64,000 bases of DNA from Chitinophaga niabensis (lineage in GTDB: Bacteria; Bacteroidota; Bacteroidia; Chitinophagales; Chitinophagaceae). A program made the position numbers and the translations under genes. The first letter of the stretch is position 1. Each line of letters begins with the position of its first letter. The notes under the pieces were generated by a model. The model had not been told where the DNA came from. It ran no database searches and worked only from the letters and a program-made list of their open reading frames with translations. Location of the stretch: NCBI GenBank assembly GCA_017849435.1, contig JAFIGY010000012.1, forward strand, positions 310,001 through 374,000, given 5' to 3'. Shown here one piece after another: positions 52,687-63,448 of this stretch.

Positions 52687-52853
52687 ATCTATCGCGCCAG
52701 CACCCTTATGCCCCCCAAAAAAAATTTGCGATTTTTTACTATTCCCCCTCTCCGGGCGGAGCTAATTTTACGCACACCACAGGTTCCTCGGAATGGCATT
52801 TTCCGCATGACGAGGCGTAGAATGATGGGAATCCCAATGAGAACAATAGCAGT

Positions 52854-54629
52854 ATGGTCCTTTTACCGCGTAAAAAGCCTGCAGATCGCACACAAATAAT
52901 AGTTACTAAGCGGGCTCATCTATACCTGATATACCTGAGAAAAGCACTGATTTTCCTTTTGTGTTGCTATACAGTTGGCGCGGAGGGGCAGGACCTTGGC
53001 AACATAGGCCGGCAGCAGCCTTTTACTTTTCACGGCAGCGTGGGCGTCACAACCAACTTTTATACATCCAATGAACCGGTGAGTACGCAGCCGCCCTTTG
53101 CCTGGGGCTTATACGGAAATTTTACACCCACATTATACGGTATTGCCTTACCCTTCTCTTTCGTGATCAATCAATATAGCAACAGCTATACATCGCCCTT
53201 CACGCAATTCGGTATCAGTCCCTCTTATAAATGGATAAAGTTGCATCTGGGGTATCGTACCATGCAATTCTCTCCGCTGACATTTGACGGCCAGAGTTTC
53301 AGGGGCGCAGGTATTGAACTGACCCCGGGAAAGTTCCGTTTCGGAGCATTTTACGGGAAGCTGAACAAGGCCGTGAATGAAGATACCACCAGCGGCCGGT
53401 ACGCTATGCCCCAATATTCCCGGAAAGCTTACGGGGTGAAGGCAGGTGTAGGCACGGAATCCACGCACTTCGATCTTATCTGGTTCCATGCGATAGATGA
53501 CAGCAGCTCCGCAATGGTGATCAATAAATTGCAGAATGCCAGACCACAGGAAAATGCCGTGCTGGGAGCTTCACTCAGGATAGCATTCACCCGCCGGCTG
53601 ATATGGACCGCGGATGTTGCGATTAGCGGTCTTACGCAGGACCTCGGAGCGGATAAGGTGAGTATAGACACTACCAGCAAACTGGTGGAGATGGCAGGTA
53701 AACTGTTCCCGTATAATGCCAGCAGCGTTGCCGCATGGGCGGGCCAAACCACGCTCGCACTTCATTTGAAACATATGAATACCACATTAGGGTACAGAAG
53801 GGTGGAGCCGGACTTTAAATCATTGGGTACTCCCTACATGCTCAACGACATCCAGATGCTGTCGCTTTCCAATACCCTGGCGCTGGCAAAAGGAAAGCTC
53901 AATATCAACACGCATCTCGCACAGCAACACAATAATCTGAACAGGAAACTCATGAGCGAGCTGGAAACCTTTACCGGCAACATCGGCGTGAACGCATTGC
54001 TCAGCCGGCATTTTAATCTGAATGTGAGTGCTTCCGGCTACACGATGCTGCAAAAAGACGGTACCGCGCATATCCGTGACTCGGCAAGGCTGGATCAGCA
54101 GATATTACAGCTTAGCCTCATGCCGGTCTATAATTTTATAAAAGGTACACAAACACACAGCATCAGCGGAAATATTAATTATTCGCTGTTGCATGACAGG
54201 AATGTGGTCACAGCACCTTCCAATGCCAGTAAGAACATGAGCGCTTCGCTTACCTATGGCTGGTATCTGACAGAAAGGTCATTGAATATGTCCCTCAGCG
54301 GACTCTATAATAATTATACGCAGGCCAACAACAGTTATTCTTCCGTGGGGATCAACCTGGGGGCCGGTGCGCAGATGCTGAAAGAGAAGAACCTTTCGCT
54401 GCAGGGCACGGTCGGATATCTTTTTAATCATTACACACTGGGAGAGGCAAAGGGGAATATCACTTTCTCGGCCAATGTGAACTATCATGTGAAACACCAC
54501 AGCCTGGGGCTCTTTGCCAACTATGTTATCACGCCCGCCAATAAGATCATCAGTGCTATCAATAAGTTGCCGTATGCCGTTACCACCAATAACCTGGCCG
54601 GCGGGGTCTCCTACAACTACAGTTTTTAG
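52854..54629 (+). CDS. Outer-membrane beta-barrel protein of unknown family
   Basis: The 591-aa protein has a late signal-like segment (ALIFLLCCYTVGAEGQ, residues about 31-46) preceded by a basic stretch, so the true start may be later. The body shows alternating beta-strand patterns throughout (for example FGISPSYKWIKLHLGYRTMQFSP; GIELTPGKFRFGAFYGKL; HFNLNVSASGYTML) and ends with VSYNYSF, a typical outer-membrane barrel terminus. I do not recognise a named family. The stop is one base before a possible ATG of the giant TANFOR-like gene, so they are co-transcribed and probably work together. Confidence 0.75.
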   Translation: MVLLPRKKPADRTQIIVTKRAHLYLIYLRKALIFLLCCYTVGAEGQDLGNIGRQQPFTFHGSVGVTTNFYTSNEPVSTQPPFAWGLYGNFTPTLYGIALPFSFVINQYSNSYTSPFTQFGISPSYKWIKLHLGYRTMQFSPLTFDGQSFRGAGIELTPGKFRFGAFYGKLNKAVNEDTTSGRYAMPQYSRKAYGVKAGVGTESTHFDLIWFHAIDDSSSAMVINKLQNARPQENAVLGASLRIAFTRRLIWTADVAISGLTQDLGADKVSIDTTSKLVEMAGKLFPYNASSVAAWAGQTTLALHLKHMNTTLGYRRVEPDFKSLGTPYMLNDIQMLSLSNTLALAKGKLNINTHLAQQHNNLNRKLMSELETFTGNIGVNALLSRHFNLNVSASGYTMLQKDGTAHIRDSARLDQQILQLSLMPVYNFIKGTQTHSISGNINYSLLHDRNVVTAPSNASKNMSASLTYGWYLTERSLNMSLSGLYNNYTQANNSYSSVGINLGAGAQMLKEKNLSLQGTVGYLFNHYTLGEAKGNITFSANVNYHVKHHSLGLFANYVITPANKIISAINKLPYAVTTNNLAGGVSYNYSF

Positions 54630-54648
54630 CATGCTTAAAATACGTACG

Positions 54649-57600
54649 ATGAAACGGTTGCTTCGTCATAAAGAAACAATTATCCTGCTGATAGCCATGC
54701 TGCTGTTCCGTAATGCTTACGGGCAGCAGCAGTATCCTGTTACCATCAACACCAGTATTATCCCGCCCATGAGCCCGTATTTCAACCAGATGCTGGCACA
54801 GTCCGGAGGAAGGCTGAATGTGCAGGTTATGAATAATTCGGTATCTGGCGCATCGGTACAGATAAAGATCGTAGGTAAAGTGGAATGTCTTTCTCCCACT
54901 CCTTTCAGTATATCACTGAATCCTTCTTTTGTACCCCAACGACCTATCACACTCGGGCCTATGCAGTCGATGGTACTGACCAACGACCTTTTGCAGCAGA
55001 CCTTTGGTAATTTGAGCGAACACAACATTCTTTTCGACGGGATCACTTTGGCCGGACTTCGTGAAGGCGTGAACTATAAACTGCCGGAAGGGATGTACCG
55101 GCTGTGTTTTGTGGCCTATTCATATGATCCGTCCGGACAGGGAAGACCCTTGTCTGACCCCAACCTGGGATGTACCACGTTCAACGTCTGCTATAAAGCC
55201 GCTGCACCGCAGATCACACAGCCCGTGAATGGTATGGCGGTACAGGATGGTATAAGCACCATTCCGCCGGGCTCTCCCGTTATATTCGCGTGGACGCCTC
55301 CCAGCGCCACCTGTGGCATACTGCCGGGAGGAATCACCTATGACCTGGAGATAAAGGAAGTACTGTCCGGCCAAACGCCAACAGATGCCATCAATAACCC
55401 TTATGTGTTCCAGAAGAAAGCATTGCCCTCCTCCACATTTGTGCTGGATACCAATTTGTACAAACATATTTTGCAGACGGGCCGGCAATATGTGATGCGG
55501 GTGAAAGCAAACGGTATGCCCGCTTCCGGGATGGTGGAGATAGACAACCAGGGCTTCAGCCGCCCGGAAACTTTCCGGTATGGAACGCAGCAGCAGCCCG
55601 TGGATAAACCGGATAACCAGCCGCAGTCTGTAAGTCTGGCTGCCGGAGACTGTGGTATCAAACCACCTAAAAACACAACTCCCTACAATGGAAAAACAGA
55701 AGACCTGAACGAACAGGATCTGCAGATCGGTGATTTTAAACTGCATCCGCATAAAATAGAAAAGAAAGGCAGCACCTACAGCGGCGATGGTTATGTGATG
55801 TGGCAGCCTTTTGGACACGGGATAGCGCTGCGCGTCACTTTTGACAGTATCAGGATCAATACAGACAAGCAGGTGTATGAAGGACTGGTGAATACGACTA
55901 CTGAGCCCACCACTTATACCTGGTCCCCGCTGACCAAAGCAGATAACCTCCTGCAGGCAGTAGGTATGGCTGATAACAAAACGATCTCCGACCTCAGAAC
56001 ACATATCAACTCCAGCGCCAAAATGATTGACCAGATACTGGGCAATGAGCCGGTGGATATGCCACTGGGCTGGACGCAGGAAGTAGACGGCACGCCGCTT
56101 ACACTGGCTATTATGGGCATCAATTTTTCCCCCCGGGGCACCAATATGAACCTTGTGGCCAGCGTGGATATTCCTGAAGCGAACGGATGGCTGAGCATGG
56201 CCGGTACCAATTTCTGCATAGCACCTACCGGCGTTGTTGTCAGCAACGGAACCCTCTATCTGCCGAAAGACAGGGATATGAACCTTTTCAGCGGCGCCGA
56301 CAACATCAACTTCAAATTCAAAGGCTGCAGCGCAGCAGATACCGCCAAAGGCACCTATCTGAATATAAAAAACGGCAAACTGGACAGGATCATGGCACGC
56401 GCAGAATTATCATTCCCGCAGAGCGTTCTTGTACCAGAGGATGATAAAGGAACCATCAAGGCCGGATCGGTAACAGCCGCTATCCAGTTCAGTTTTGTGA
56501 ATTGGGACGACTGGATGGCAACCGTGAATATGCCACGCTTCCAGATCAAGGGAGTGAAGGGGTTGAGCTTCCAGCCTTCTGCCGTTTTCTACGATCACTC
56601 CGTGAAAAGCAATCCCGCGGGATTCAAATATCCTGCGCAGGCGGGCTCCCAGCCCGGCAATGCTTTTGAAGGGCTTTATATGCAACAACTGAAGGTGATG
56701 TTGCCGGAGGATTTTAAAACATTCAATCAGGGCACTGAACGTACTTCCTTTACCACAAGCGGCCTCATTATAGATGATAAAGGTTTGAGCGCGGATATCT
56801 CCGGCAATAATGTAATTGATATCAGCACCGGCAACCTTGGCGGATGGGCCTTTTCCCTGAGCAAGATCAACGTGGTAATGGTGCAGAGCACTTTTAAAAG
56901 CGGAACTATTTCCGGGCAGTTCCTGTTACCGGTCAGCAGCACCCGGCTTGATTACAGCGGGGATCTGCATGTGGATAAAGGGAGTGATTCCCTGCAATAT
57001 GAATTTGTGATCAACCCGGCGGACAAGATGCAGTTTGAGCTGTGGAAAGCGGATGTGACGCTGAGCAAGAATTCCTCCTTCGAGGTGAAGCGGGATAATT
57101 ATGGAACAGCAGTGTCAGCCATACTGAACGGCGGTATTGGTTTTAACCTGTCAGATGCACCTGCCATCAGGTTTGATGCGTTGCAGTTCGACAGTTTGGG
57201 TATTGCCAACAGGGACATGAAAACGAAGAAGGAGAAATTCTGGATCAGCGCCGGTACTTGGTCGTTTGCCGGGATGTCTTCCAAAAAATCCGGCGCGTTC
57301 GTGCCTTTTCAGGGAGAAGAGGCACCTTACTATGCACTGGGCGGCCCCCATGCCGGGTTCACGGAAGATGACATGAAGGAGCCGCCGGCAGGGGATAATT
57401 CGCAGGGAAAAGTGTCAGGATTTCCGGTAGCGATAAACGGAGCGATAGAACCCTTCATGGATGTTACCGATATGAGTAGCCTGAAAGCCGGCATCCGCCT
57501 TAAACTGAAAGTAGGATTAGGGTTCGGTGATCAGTCGGTAGTGAGCGCCGCTACCAGACTGTCAATTTACGGCTCGCTGGACGCGCATCTGCAGAATATG

Positions 57601-60600
57601 GCACCCAAGATAGCCCTGAAAGGACAGGTAGACCTGGATTCATTGCAACTGAACGGACTGGTGGGGCCGATAAAAGTAGAGGGTATGTTGACGTTCTACC
57701 GTCATGACCCCGTGTATGGAGATGGATTCAAAGGACATGTGTTCGCTGATTTCAAACTGGCGGCGCTGGATGCCACTGCGCAGTTCGGTAACGTGAATAA
57801 TTACAATTACTGGTATATAGACGGCTCTGTTGCTTTTGGAAAAGTTGTACCGTTGGTAGCGATGGTAGGATTGAACGGATTCGGAGGCGGCGCTTACTAC
57901 AATATGGTCATGCAGAACGATCCGCCTGACCCTGCTCATCTGGAGCCGAAGAGTAAAGCCAACGACCTTACGCCTGGCGCCTCTATATCCGGGATCAAAT
58001 TCGTGCCTAAATCCGGGGGATTCGGATTGCGGGCAACCGTGCTGCTGGCATTGGTGGATCCCGCCGGGCCCAAAGCCATGAATGCCAAAGTAACGCTTAC
58101 CGCAGAATTGTTGAATGGTGCATTCAACAGTGTGGCGTTGACCGGGGATGTGGCGGTGCTCACCAATCCACCCGGAAATGATAACGCCATTGTTACAGGG
58201 CATGTTGATATCTCTTACAATATTCCCAATAAGGATTTCAATTTCACCGGTAAACTGAAAGGCAAATTCACAACAGTGAAACTGGACGTTCCCTTCGGTA
58301 TTCACAGCGGGCAGGACGGATGGTATATGAAAGTAGGGGATCCGGCCCCGGGTAAGGAGCGTGTAACGTTCACCCTGCTGGATATTCCCAACAACGGGCT
58401 TTACGAAGCTGTTGTGAAAGGCAGCGCTTATGTGGAAATGGGCTCGCTCGTGAACCCGCAATTGCCTGATCTGCCGGATGAGATCACCAGACTGGGGGTG
58501 CAGCGCAGTCCGCAGATCGTATCGCTGCTACAGGCATTGAACGACGCGCCGGGGTCAGGATTTGCGTTTGGTGCGCGGGTAGACGGCCGGCTGCATTTTC
58601 AGTTGGCATTCCTCTACGCAGATGGTAATGCCATCGTTGGATTTGATCTGGCGTTGAAAAAATTTGACCAGGATTTCAGTTGCGGTGGTCACAGCGCCGG
58701 TTGGAATAACTGGTATGCCACCGGTGAGTTGTATGCCTATCTTGGAATAGATATCGGTATTGAACTGGATGTATGGTTCTACCATGGCAAATGTCCCCTG
58801 TTGAAAACCGCTGTGGCGGCAGCATTAACAGGAGGGCTGCCTAACCCCACGTGGCTGGACGGATATGTGCAGGTGGATCAGGAGGTGCTCGGCGGGCTGG
58901 TGAGCGTGCATACCAGCGCGCATTTCACGATAGGGGACAAATGCTATCCCACGCCAGATCCCCTGCGGGATATCAGGATCATCAGTGATTGCGGGCCGGG
59001 AACGAAAGCTGATGTGGGAGCTTATCCTTATGCAGTGTCCAACGTCGGGTTTGATGAAAATCTTGATATCCATATACCGCCCACAGATAAAATGCCTTAC
59101 GGGGAGATACGCACTTTCCGCTTTTATGTCAATTCCTTCACACTGCGCAATCGTAAAACAGGGCAGCTGGTGAGCAGCTATACACCGCAATATGAGAATG
59201 GGAATACATCTGTGATACTGAAGCGGGGAGAGATACTGGAGGGACATACACAGTATGATGTTTACCTGTCCTGTTCAATAAAACAATTCTATAATAACCG
59301 CTGGGGAGATCCTTATAACGATAAAGAAGGCAGCTACAAACCCATGCAGCAGGATACTACCTTCAGCTTTACCACAGGGGAGCAGCCGGCTGCCCTGATG
59401 GAGAACAGGATATCCTTTGTTTATCCGATAAAGAATCAGCGGTATGTGTTGAAAAATGAGTTCGGCGGAAAAGGGAGGATAACGATGGAAATGTGGCAGC
59501 GGAACCTGTTCCCGGATAATGGTAAAGGATTAGGTGCTACCCGTACTTACAACGCTTATTTCATACCCAAAGGCGGTGTGGATACGGTCAAGACCACTTT
59601 TGAAGTGAGTGAAGACGGCAGGAATATCGACTTCCCGTTACCACCCGCCCTGAAGAATAACACTGTTTACAGACTGGAGCTCTGGTCTGTTCCGAAATCT
59701 TCCCTGCTCGAAAAACAGCAGCTGGCATTTAACCGCGGGCAGCCTGCAGGAGCGGTAAGTACCACAACACAAATGAACAAGCGGAATGTAAGTGGGGTGG
59801 ATGTGAACATCAGGGAGACCCGCGCCACCAATGTGGCCCTCCTGGAACAGCCGCACCCGGTCTATACACTTTATTTCCGTACCAGCCAGTTCAACACCTT
59901 TACGGATAAGATCAATGCATTCGGCGGCTGGAATGCCAGGGCCAGCGGGAACCAGATCAGGATTACAAATGATATGATAACGTCGGAACAATTTGATGCC
60001 TACGAGATAAAAGGATTCAGCGCGCCTAACGGTACTGCTTATCCACCGCTATTCTCACCGGTAATTAACTGGGATTCGCAACAGCAGAATGATAAATCCT
60101 TTGACGGAATATACGGCAATGTATTCGGTCTGGCCGCCTGGCAGGTGTACTTTAACCTGGGAGCGCCGGAGGTGAGGGACTGGTTACGTCCCGTTAAAAC
60201 CCTGGACTGCAGCCAGTTCCCGTCTGATGCTCCATTGAGCGGGGAGGAAAGCGGGGAGATAAACGCGCGGTTCCTGGTGCATAACAGTGCTATTCAGATC
60301 AGTAAACCGGCCGGCAATGCAGGTAGCTATATGCAGGTGAATGCAGGTGGCTATACGATGCAGTTGCCCGCTGTAGCCAATGCCATGTATCAGACCTCAA
60401 CGGGTATCCGCTTTAATACAATGGTCTGGAACCGGGAACAGTTCCTGCGGGAAGATTTCAACCTGCTGAAAAGCTTCGGGTACAGCGCCTGGTTACAGGC
60501 ATCAGTGATACAGCAGCAGCTTGGCACGCAGGCGCGTAACGAACTCGAAAGCTGGACAAATAACATGTCCTTCCCAACAAATAGCCTTGGCGGATCCATT

Positions 60601-60777
60601 ACCATGCCGTGGAACCGGTTTTATTACCTGTACAGTAACACCGCTGCCATGAACATGATCAATGCACTGAAAAATATGAGCTACACTACTTATCCCAAGG
60701 GAAGCAGGAATCTGCTTTTCCGCTACAACGCGGGCCTGATGAAAGGTAGCTCGGTTGTCAAACCATTTACGTTATAA
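54649..60777 (+). CDS. Giant secreted protein with TANFOR-like N terminus
   Basis: The protein has 2042 aa from ATG 54649 (an in-frame ATG at 54631 is also possible; 54649 gives a cleaner signal peptide, ending AYGQ). Residues about 24-165 (YPVTINTSIIPPMSPYFNQ, then LPEGMYRLCFVAYSYDP) match the pattern of the TANFOR domain first seen in Tannerella forsythia. An Ig/Fn3-like part with paired Cys follows. Then come roughly 1000 residues of long repeated beta-strands with Gly-rich turns (about 380-1390), and a C-terminal part with further beta-sandwich segments. Function is not known. A surface protein or adhesin held by the upstream barrel is inferred. Confidence 0.8.
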   Translation: MKRLLRHKETIILLIAMLLFRNAYGQQQYPVTINTSIIPPMSPYFNQMLAQSGGRLNVQVMNNSVSGASVQIKIVGKVECLSPTPFSISLNPSFVPQRPITLGPMQSMVLTNDLLQQTFGNLSEHNILFDGITLAGLREGVNYKLPEGMYRLCFVAYSYDPSGQGRPLSDPNLGCTTFNVCYKAAAPQITQPVNGMAVQDGISTIPPGSPVIFAWTPPSATCGILPGGITYDLEIKEVLSGQTPTDAINNPYVFQKKALPSSTFVLDTNLYKHILQTGRQYVMRVKANGMPASGMVEIDNQGFSRPETFRYGTQQQPVDKPDNQPQSVSLAAGDCGIKPPKNTTPYNGKTEDLNEQDLQIGDFKLHPHKIEKKGSTYSGDGYVMWQPFGHGIALRVTFDSIRINTDKQVYEGLVNTTTEPTTYTWSPLTKADNLLQAVGMADNKTISDLRTHINSSAKMIDQILGNEPVDMPLGWTQEVDGTPLTLAIMGINFSPRGTNMNLVASVDIPEANGWLSMAGTNFCIAPTGVVVSNGTLYLPKDRDMNLFSGADNINFKFKGCSAADTAKGTYLNIKNGKLDRIMARAELSFPQSVLVPEDDKGTIKAGSVTAAIQFSFVNWDDWMATVNMPRFQIKGVKGLSFQPSAVFYDHSVKSNPAGFKYPAQAGSQPGNAFEGLYMQQLKVMLPEDFKTFNQGTERTSFTTSGLIIDDKGLSADISGNNVIDISTGNLGGWAFSLSKINVVMVQSTFKSGTISGQFLLPVSSTRLDYSGDLHVDKGSDSLQYEFVINPADKMQFELWKADVTLSKNSSFEVKRDNYGTAVSAILNGGIGFNLSDAPAIRFDALQFDSLGIANRDMKTKKEKFWISAGTWSFAGMSSKKSGAFVPFQGEEAPYYALGGPHAGFTEDDMKEPPAGDNSQGKVSGFPVAINGAIEPFMDVTDMSSLKAGIRLKLKVGLGFGDQSVVSAATRLSIYGSLDAHLQNMAPKIALKGQVDLDSLQLNGLVGPIKVEGMLTFYRHDPVYGDGFKGHVFADFKLAALDATAQFGNVNNYNYWYIDGSVAFGKVVPLVAMVGLNGFGGGAYYNMVMQNDPPDPAHLEPKSKANDLTPGASISGIKFVPKSGGFGLRATVLLALVDPAGPKAMNAKVTLTAELLNGAFNSVALTGDVAVLTNPPGNDNAIVTGHVDISYNIPNKDFNFTGKLKGKFTTVKLDVPFGIHSGQDGWYMKVGDPAPGKERVTFTLLDIPNNGLYEAVVKGSAYVEMGSLVNPQLPDLPDEITRLGVQRSPQIVSLLQALNDAPGSGFAFGARVDGRLHFQLAFLYADGNAIVGFDLALKKFDQDFSCGGHSAGWNNWYATGELYAYLGIDIGIELDVWFYHGKCPLLKTAVAAALTGGLPNPTWLDGYVQVDQEVLGGLVSVHTSAHFTIGDKCYPTPDPLRDIRIISDCGPGTKADVGAYPYAVSNVGFDENLDIHIPPTDKMPYGEIRTFRFYVNSFTLRNRKTGQLVSSYTPQYENGNTSVILKRGEILEGHTQYDVYLSCSIKQFYNNRWGDPYNDKEGSYKPMQQDTTFSFTTGEQPAALMENRISFVYPIKNQRYVLKNEFGGKGRITMEMWQRNLFPDNGKGLGATRTYNAYFIPKGGVDTVKTTFEVSEDGRNIDFPLPPALKNNTVYRLELWSVPKSSLLEKQQLAFNRGQPAGAVSTTTQMNKRNVSGVDVNIRETRATNVALLEQPHPVYTLYFRTSQFNTFTDKINAFGGWNARASGNQIRITNDMITSEQFDAYEIKGFSAPNGTAYPPLFSPVINWDSQQQNDKSFDGIYGNVFGLAAWQVYFNLGAPEVRDWLRPVKTLDCSQFPSDAPLSGEESGEINARFLVHNSAIQISKPAGNAGSYMQVNAGGYTMQLPAVANAMYQTSTGIRFNTMVWNREQFLREDFNLLKSFGYSAWLQASVIQQQLGTQARNELESWTNNMSFPTNSLGGSITMPWNRFYYLYSNTAAMNMINALKNMSYTTYPKGSRNLLFRYNAGLMKGSSVVKPFTL

Positions 60778-60787
60778 AGAAGCCGCT

Positions 60788-62944
60788 ATGTATCTGCGCA
60801 AACAAATATTCCTGCTTTTGACAGGCTTGCTGCCGGCTGGGGCCACGAGGGCGCAGCAAAGATCGATGGTGCCGTCTCCGCCTGTTTATAAGGCAGAGAT
60901 AAGGGTGATAGCCAGGAGTTATGGAGATTCCATTGTACTACGCTGGGCGCCTACCACGGCGTGGGCATGGCAGAGCCTTAATTACACCGGGTACCTGATA
61001 GAACGTATTGATCTGTCACAGGCAGGCCATCCACAAAGGAAAGTGGTCACGGGCGCGCCGTTAAAACCCTTTACACTCGAGCAATTCCGAGCAGGCTTTA
61101 ATAAAAATAACCTGAATGCGGCCATGGCCGCGCAGTGCCTCTATGGAAAGAACTTTAACACGAACCTGCGGCAAGGCGCAGGAGCCATCAAAGATCAGGC
61201 AGATGTGCTCACCAATCGTTATACCGTTAGTCTCCGTGTGGGGGACTACGACGCCGGGGTAGCGGCCGCACAGGCGCTTCGGTTTACAGACAAACAGGTG
61301 CAGAAGAACGGTGTGTACGTTTATCGCGTTTATCCCGCTGGTCCTGTAAAGCCGGCGCCGGTAGATACCGGTACCGTGTTAGTACAGAATACCGGTAAAG
61401 AAAAGTTGCCCAGGCCGCGATTGTCCGCCATTACGGGAGCAGACAAAATGAGTGAGCTGCATTGGAGCCGTAGCCAGGAGGGGCTTTTCAGTGCTTTCTA
61501 TATTGAGCGCAGTGATGACGGTCGTAGTTTTACACAGTTGAATAAAACTCCTTTCCTTTCCGGTAAGCCGGATTCAGCACTGCTGAAAAAGGATAGTACC
61601 AAAGCAAAGGTGTTCGCTCTTTTGCAGCAACAGCACGTGTTCATAGACAGTCTGCCCCGGAACTATTATCCCTATGCCTATCGTATTCGCGGAGTGGATG
61701 CCTTTGCGGAATGGAGTGATTATTCCGATACACTGACGGTTGCCGGTCGCGATCTTACCCCGCCGGGCGCCCCCGTTCTGGAGATGCCCAGGTTCGTCAA
61801 AGGCCGCCAGATAAATGTCAAATGGAGTAAATCCATAAAGGAAGGAGACTTTAAAGGATACTATGTTACCCGTGCCCGTAAAATAGAAGGTCCTTATCTA
61901 ACGTTGACGGATAAACTGCTGGCACCGGAAACTATTGCTTATACGGATGAACAGGCATATGAGCATGGCAGTAATTTTTATATGGTGGTAGCGGTGGATA
62001 CGGCCGGAAACATCAGTTCCTCCCTTCCCGGTATGGGCATTGTGCCGGATAAGACGCCGCCGGCCGCTCCGGGAGGATTAACAGGGCGTGTTGAAAAGAA
62101 CGGTATGGTACATCTTTCCTGGAACAGGAATAAAGAAGAAGATATAAAGGGGTATAAAGTATACTTCGCCAACAGCGCGGAAGATGTGTATGCCCAGGTG
62201 ACCACTATGCCTTTGACAGATAGCGTTTTTACAGACAGTATTCCACTGCGTACGCTTACTAAGAACATCTGGTACAAGGTAGTAGCAGTGGATGAAAATG
62301 ACAATAACTCTGCTTATTCTGCATCGCTGAAACTGCGCCGGCCGGATATTGTACCGCCGGTGCCGCCTCTTACACAGCAGGTGAATGTCGATTCCGCTGC
62401 GGTTAGGATTGCTTTTATTCAGAGCGCCAGCAATGACGTTGTACAGTATATCGTATACCGGAAAAAGGAGGCCGGCGACTGGGAACCCATTCAACATATA
62501 AAACATCATAACGACAGGGATACCTTTCAGATTACCGATATAACTGTTAAACCTTTCGTGAACTATCAGTACAGTGCGGTAGCGGTGGATGAAGACAGCC
62601 TGCAATCGGGCCGCTCATCCGCCGTATCAGCAATGATCCGCACCCGCCCGATACCGCCGCCGCTCCGTACGCTGACGGTGCAGTATGATGCAAAAAGCAG
62701 AACGGCTTTGTTGAAGTGGCAGCATAAAGATACCGGTGAGTACTTTTATGTGATCTATCGGGCGCAGGGAGAAGAACCCATGATGAAGTACCGTTCTGCA
62801 GACGCTTCCTCCGGTAGTTTTACAGATCTGCTTTCCGGGAAGAAAGGGCAGACCATCCGATATGCGGTGCAGGTGCAATACAGGGATGGGCGAGGGAGTT
62901 CAGGGGTGAGTGAGCCAGTGACGGTGCGGGTAGTGGATGAGTGA
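60788..62944 (+). CDS. Multi-domain fibronectin type III secreted protein
   Basis: The 718-aa protein has a signal peptide ending RAQ and a series of Fn3 modules. Recognisable ones are KMSELHWSRSQEGLFSAFYIERS, QINVKWSKSIKEGDFKGYYVTRA, MVHLSWNRNKEEDIKGYKVYF, VRIAFIQSASNDVVQYIVYRK and ALLKWQHKDTGEYFYVIYRA. No type IX C-terminal domain is seen. The start at 60788 is ten bases after the giant gene's stop; an earlier ATG overlaps that gene. It probably acts with the giant protein as a surface partner. Confidence 0.87.
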   Translation: MYLRKQIFLLLTGLLPAGATRAQQRSMVPSPPVYKAEIRVIARSYGDSIVLRWAPTTAWAWQSLNYTGYLIERIDLSQAGHPQRKVVTGAPLKPFTLEQFRAGFNKNNLNAAMAAQCLYGKNFNTNLRQGAGAIKDQADVLTNRYTVSLRVGDYDAGVAAAQALRFTDKQVQKNGVYVYRVYPAGPVKPAPVDTGTVLVQNTGKEKLPRPRLSAITGADKMSELHWSRSQEGLFSAFYIERSDDGRSFTQLNKTPFLSGKPDSALLKKDSTKAKVFALLQQQHVFIDSLPRNYYPYAYRIRGVDAFAEWSDYSDTLTVAGRDLTPPGAPVLEMPRFVKGRQINVKWSKSIKEGDFKGYYVTRARKIEGPYLTLTDKLLAPETIAYTDEQAYEHGSNFYMVVAVDTAGNISSSLPGMGIVPDKTPPAAPGGLTGRVEKNGMVHLSWNRNKEEDIKGYKVYFANSAEDVYAQVTTMPLTDSVFTDSIPLRTLTKNIWYKVVAVDENDNNSAYSASLKLRRPDIVPPVPPLTQQVNVDSAAVRIAFIQSASNDVVQYIVYRKKEAGDWEPIQHIKHHNDRDTFQITDITVKPFVNYQYSAVAVDEDSLQSGRSSAVSAMIRTRPIPPPLRTLTVQYDAKSRTALLKWQHKDTGEYFYVIYRAQGEEPMMKYRSADASSGSFTDLLSGKKGQTIRYAVQVQYRDGRGSSGVSEPVTVRVVDE

Positions 62945-62948
62945 TTAT

Positions 62949-63305
62949 TTATTCGCTTATAAGGGTTTCAATTATTTTTAATCTGAAAGACGGGAGCTTT
63001 TTATCCAGTAGTAAAAAAGTTGAATCCTGTTTGTATGAGAATTTAAATGCGGGTGTTTGTTGGCCTGCTTTCTCCTTGTTCAGGCTGAATGACACGTAAT
63101 TTATGATCGTATCTTTTTTAGCTGCTTTATGATAAATGGTTGGTGTTAGCACAAAAGAGGGCGGCAATGATTTTTGTGCCGATTCAAGGTACGGGTTTAT
63201 TTCTTCTTCACTTAAGAACTGGCCGTTGTTAAAAGTGTAAACAATGGTTTGAGCAAATCCTTTCTGTAGCAACAATATCAGACATACCGTGATAAATCCC
63301 TTCAT
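62949..63305 (-). CDS. Small secreted hypothetical protein
   Basis: The 118-aa protein has a signal peptide (KGFAQ, residues 15-19). The mature part has no motif I recognise. It is convergent with the Fn3 gene, four bases apart. The TTYHKAA-type basic stretch and the hydrophobic C-terminal strands suggest a small beta-rich fold, but that is weak. Coding is supported by length, signal peptide and tight packing. Confidence 0.6.
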   Translation of the reverse strand: MKGFITVCLILLLQKGFAQTIVYTFNNGQFLSEEEINPYLESAQKSLPPSFVLTPTIYHKAAKKDTIINYVSFSLNKEKAGQQTPAFKFSYKQDSTFLLLDKKLPSFRLKIIETLISE

Positions 63306-63448
63306 TTCTTAGTTTGATTTGAAGGTAAGGTACTTTTAATTAGATGAATGAGGGGTGCTGTATCTGGTGCTTCCTGCCTGTTAAAGAGAACCGGAACACG
63401 TCCAGCCACCGGTGGAAGATTGGCATATGCCGGATAAGATTTATCCAA

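Noticed and set aside
57640-58461. A 273-codon frame on the minus strand in the giant gene
   Set aside because: It is a shadow frame of the TANFOR-like gene; the product is rich in His and Arg with no fold signature.
63432-63446. GGATAA/TTATCC hairpin next to the end of the reductase-like gene
   Set aside because: A six-base stem with a three-base loop and no T run on the relevant strand is too weak to call a terminator.
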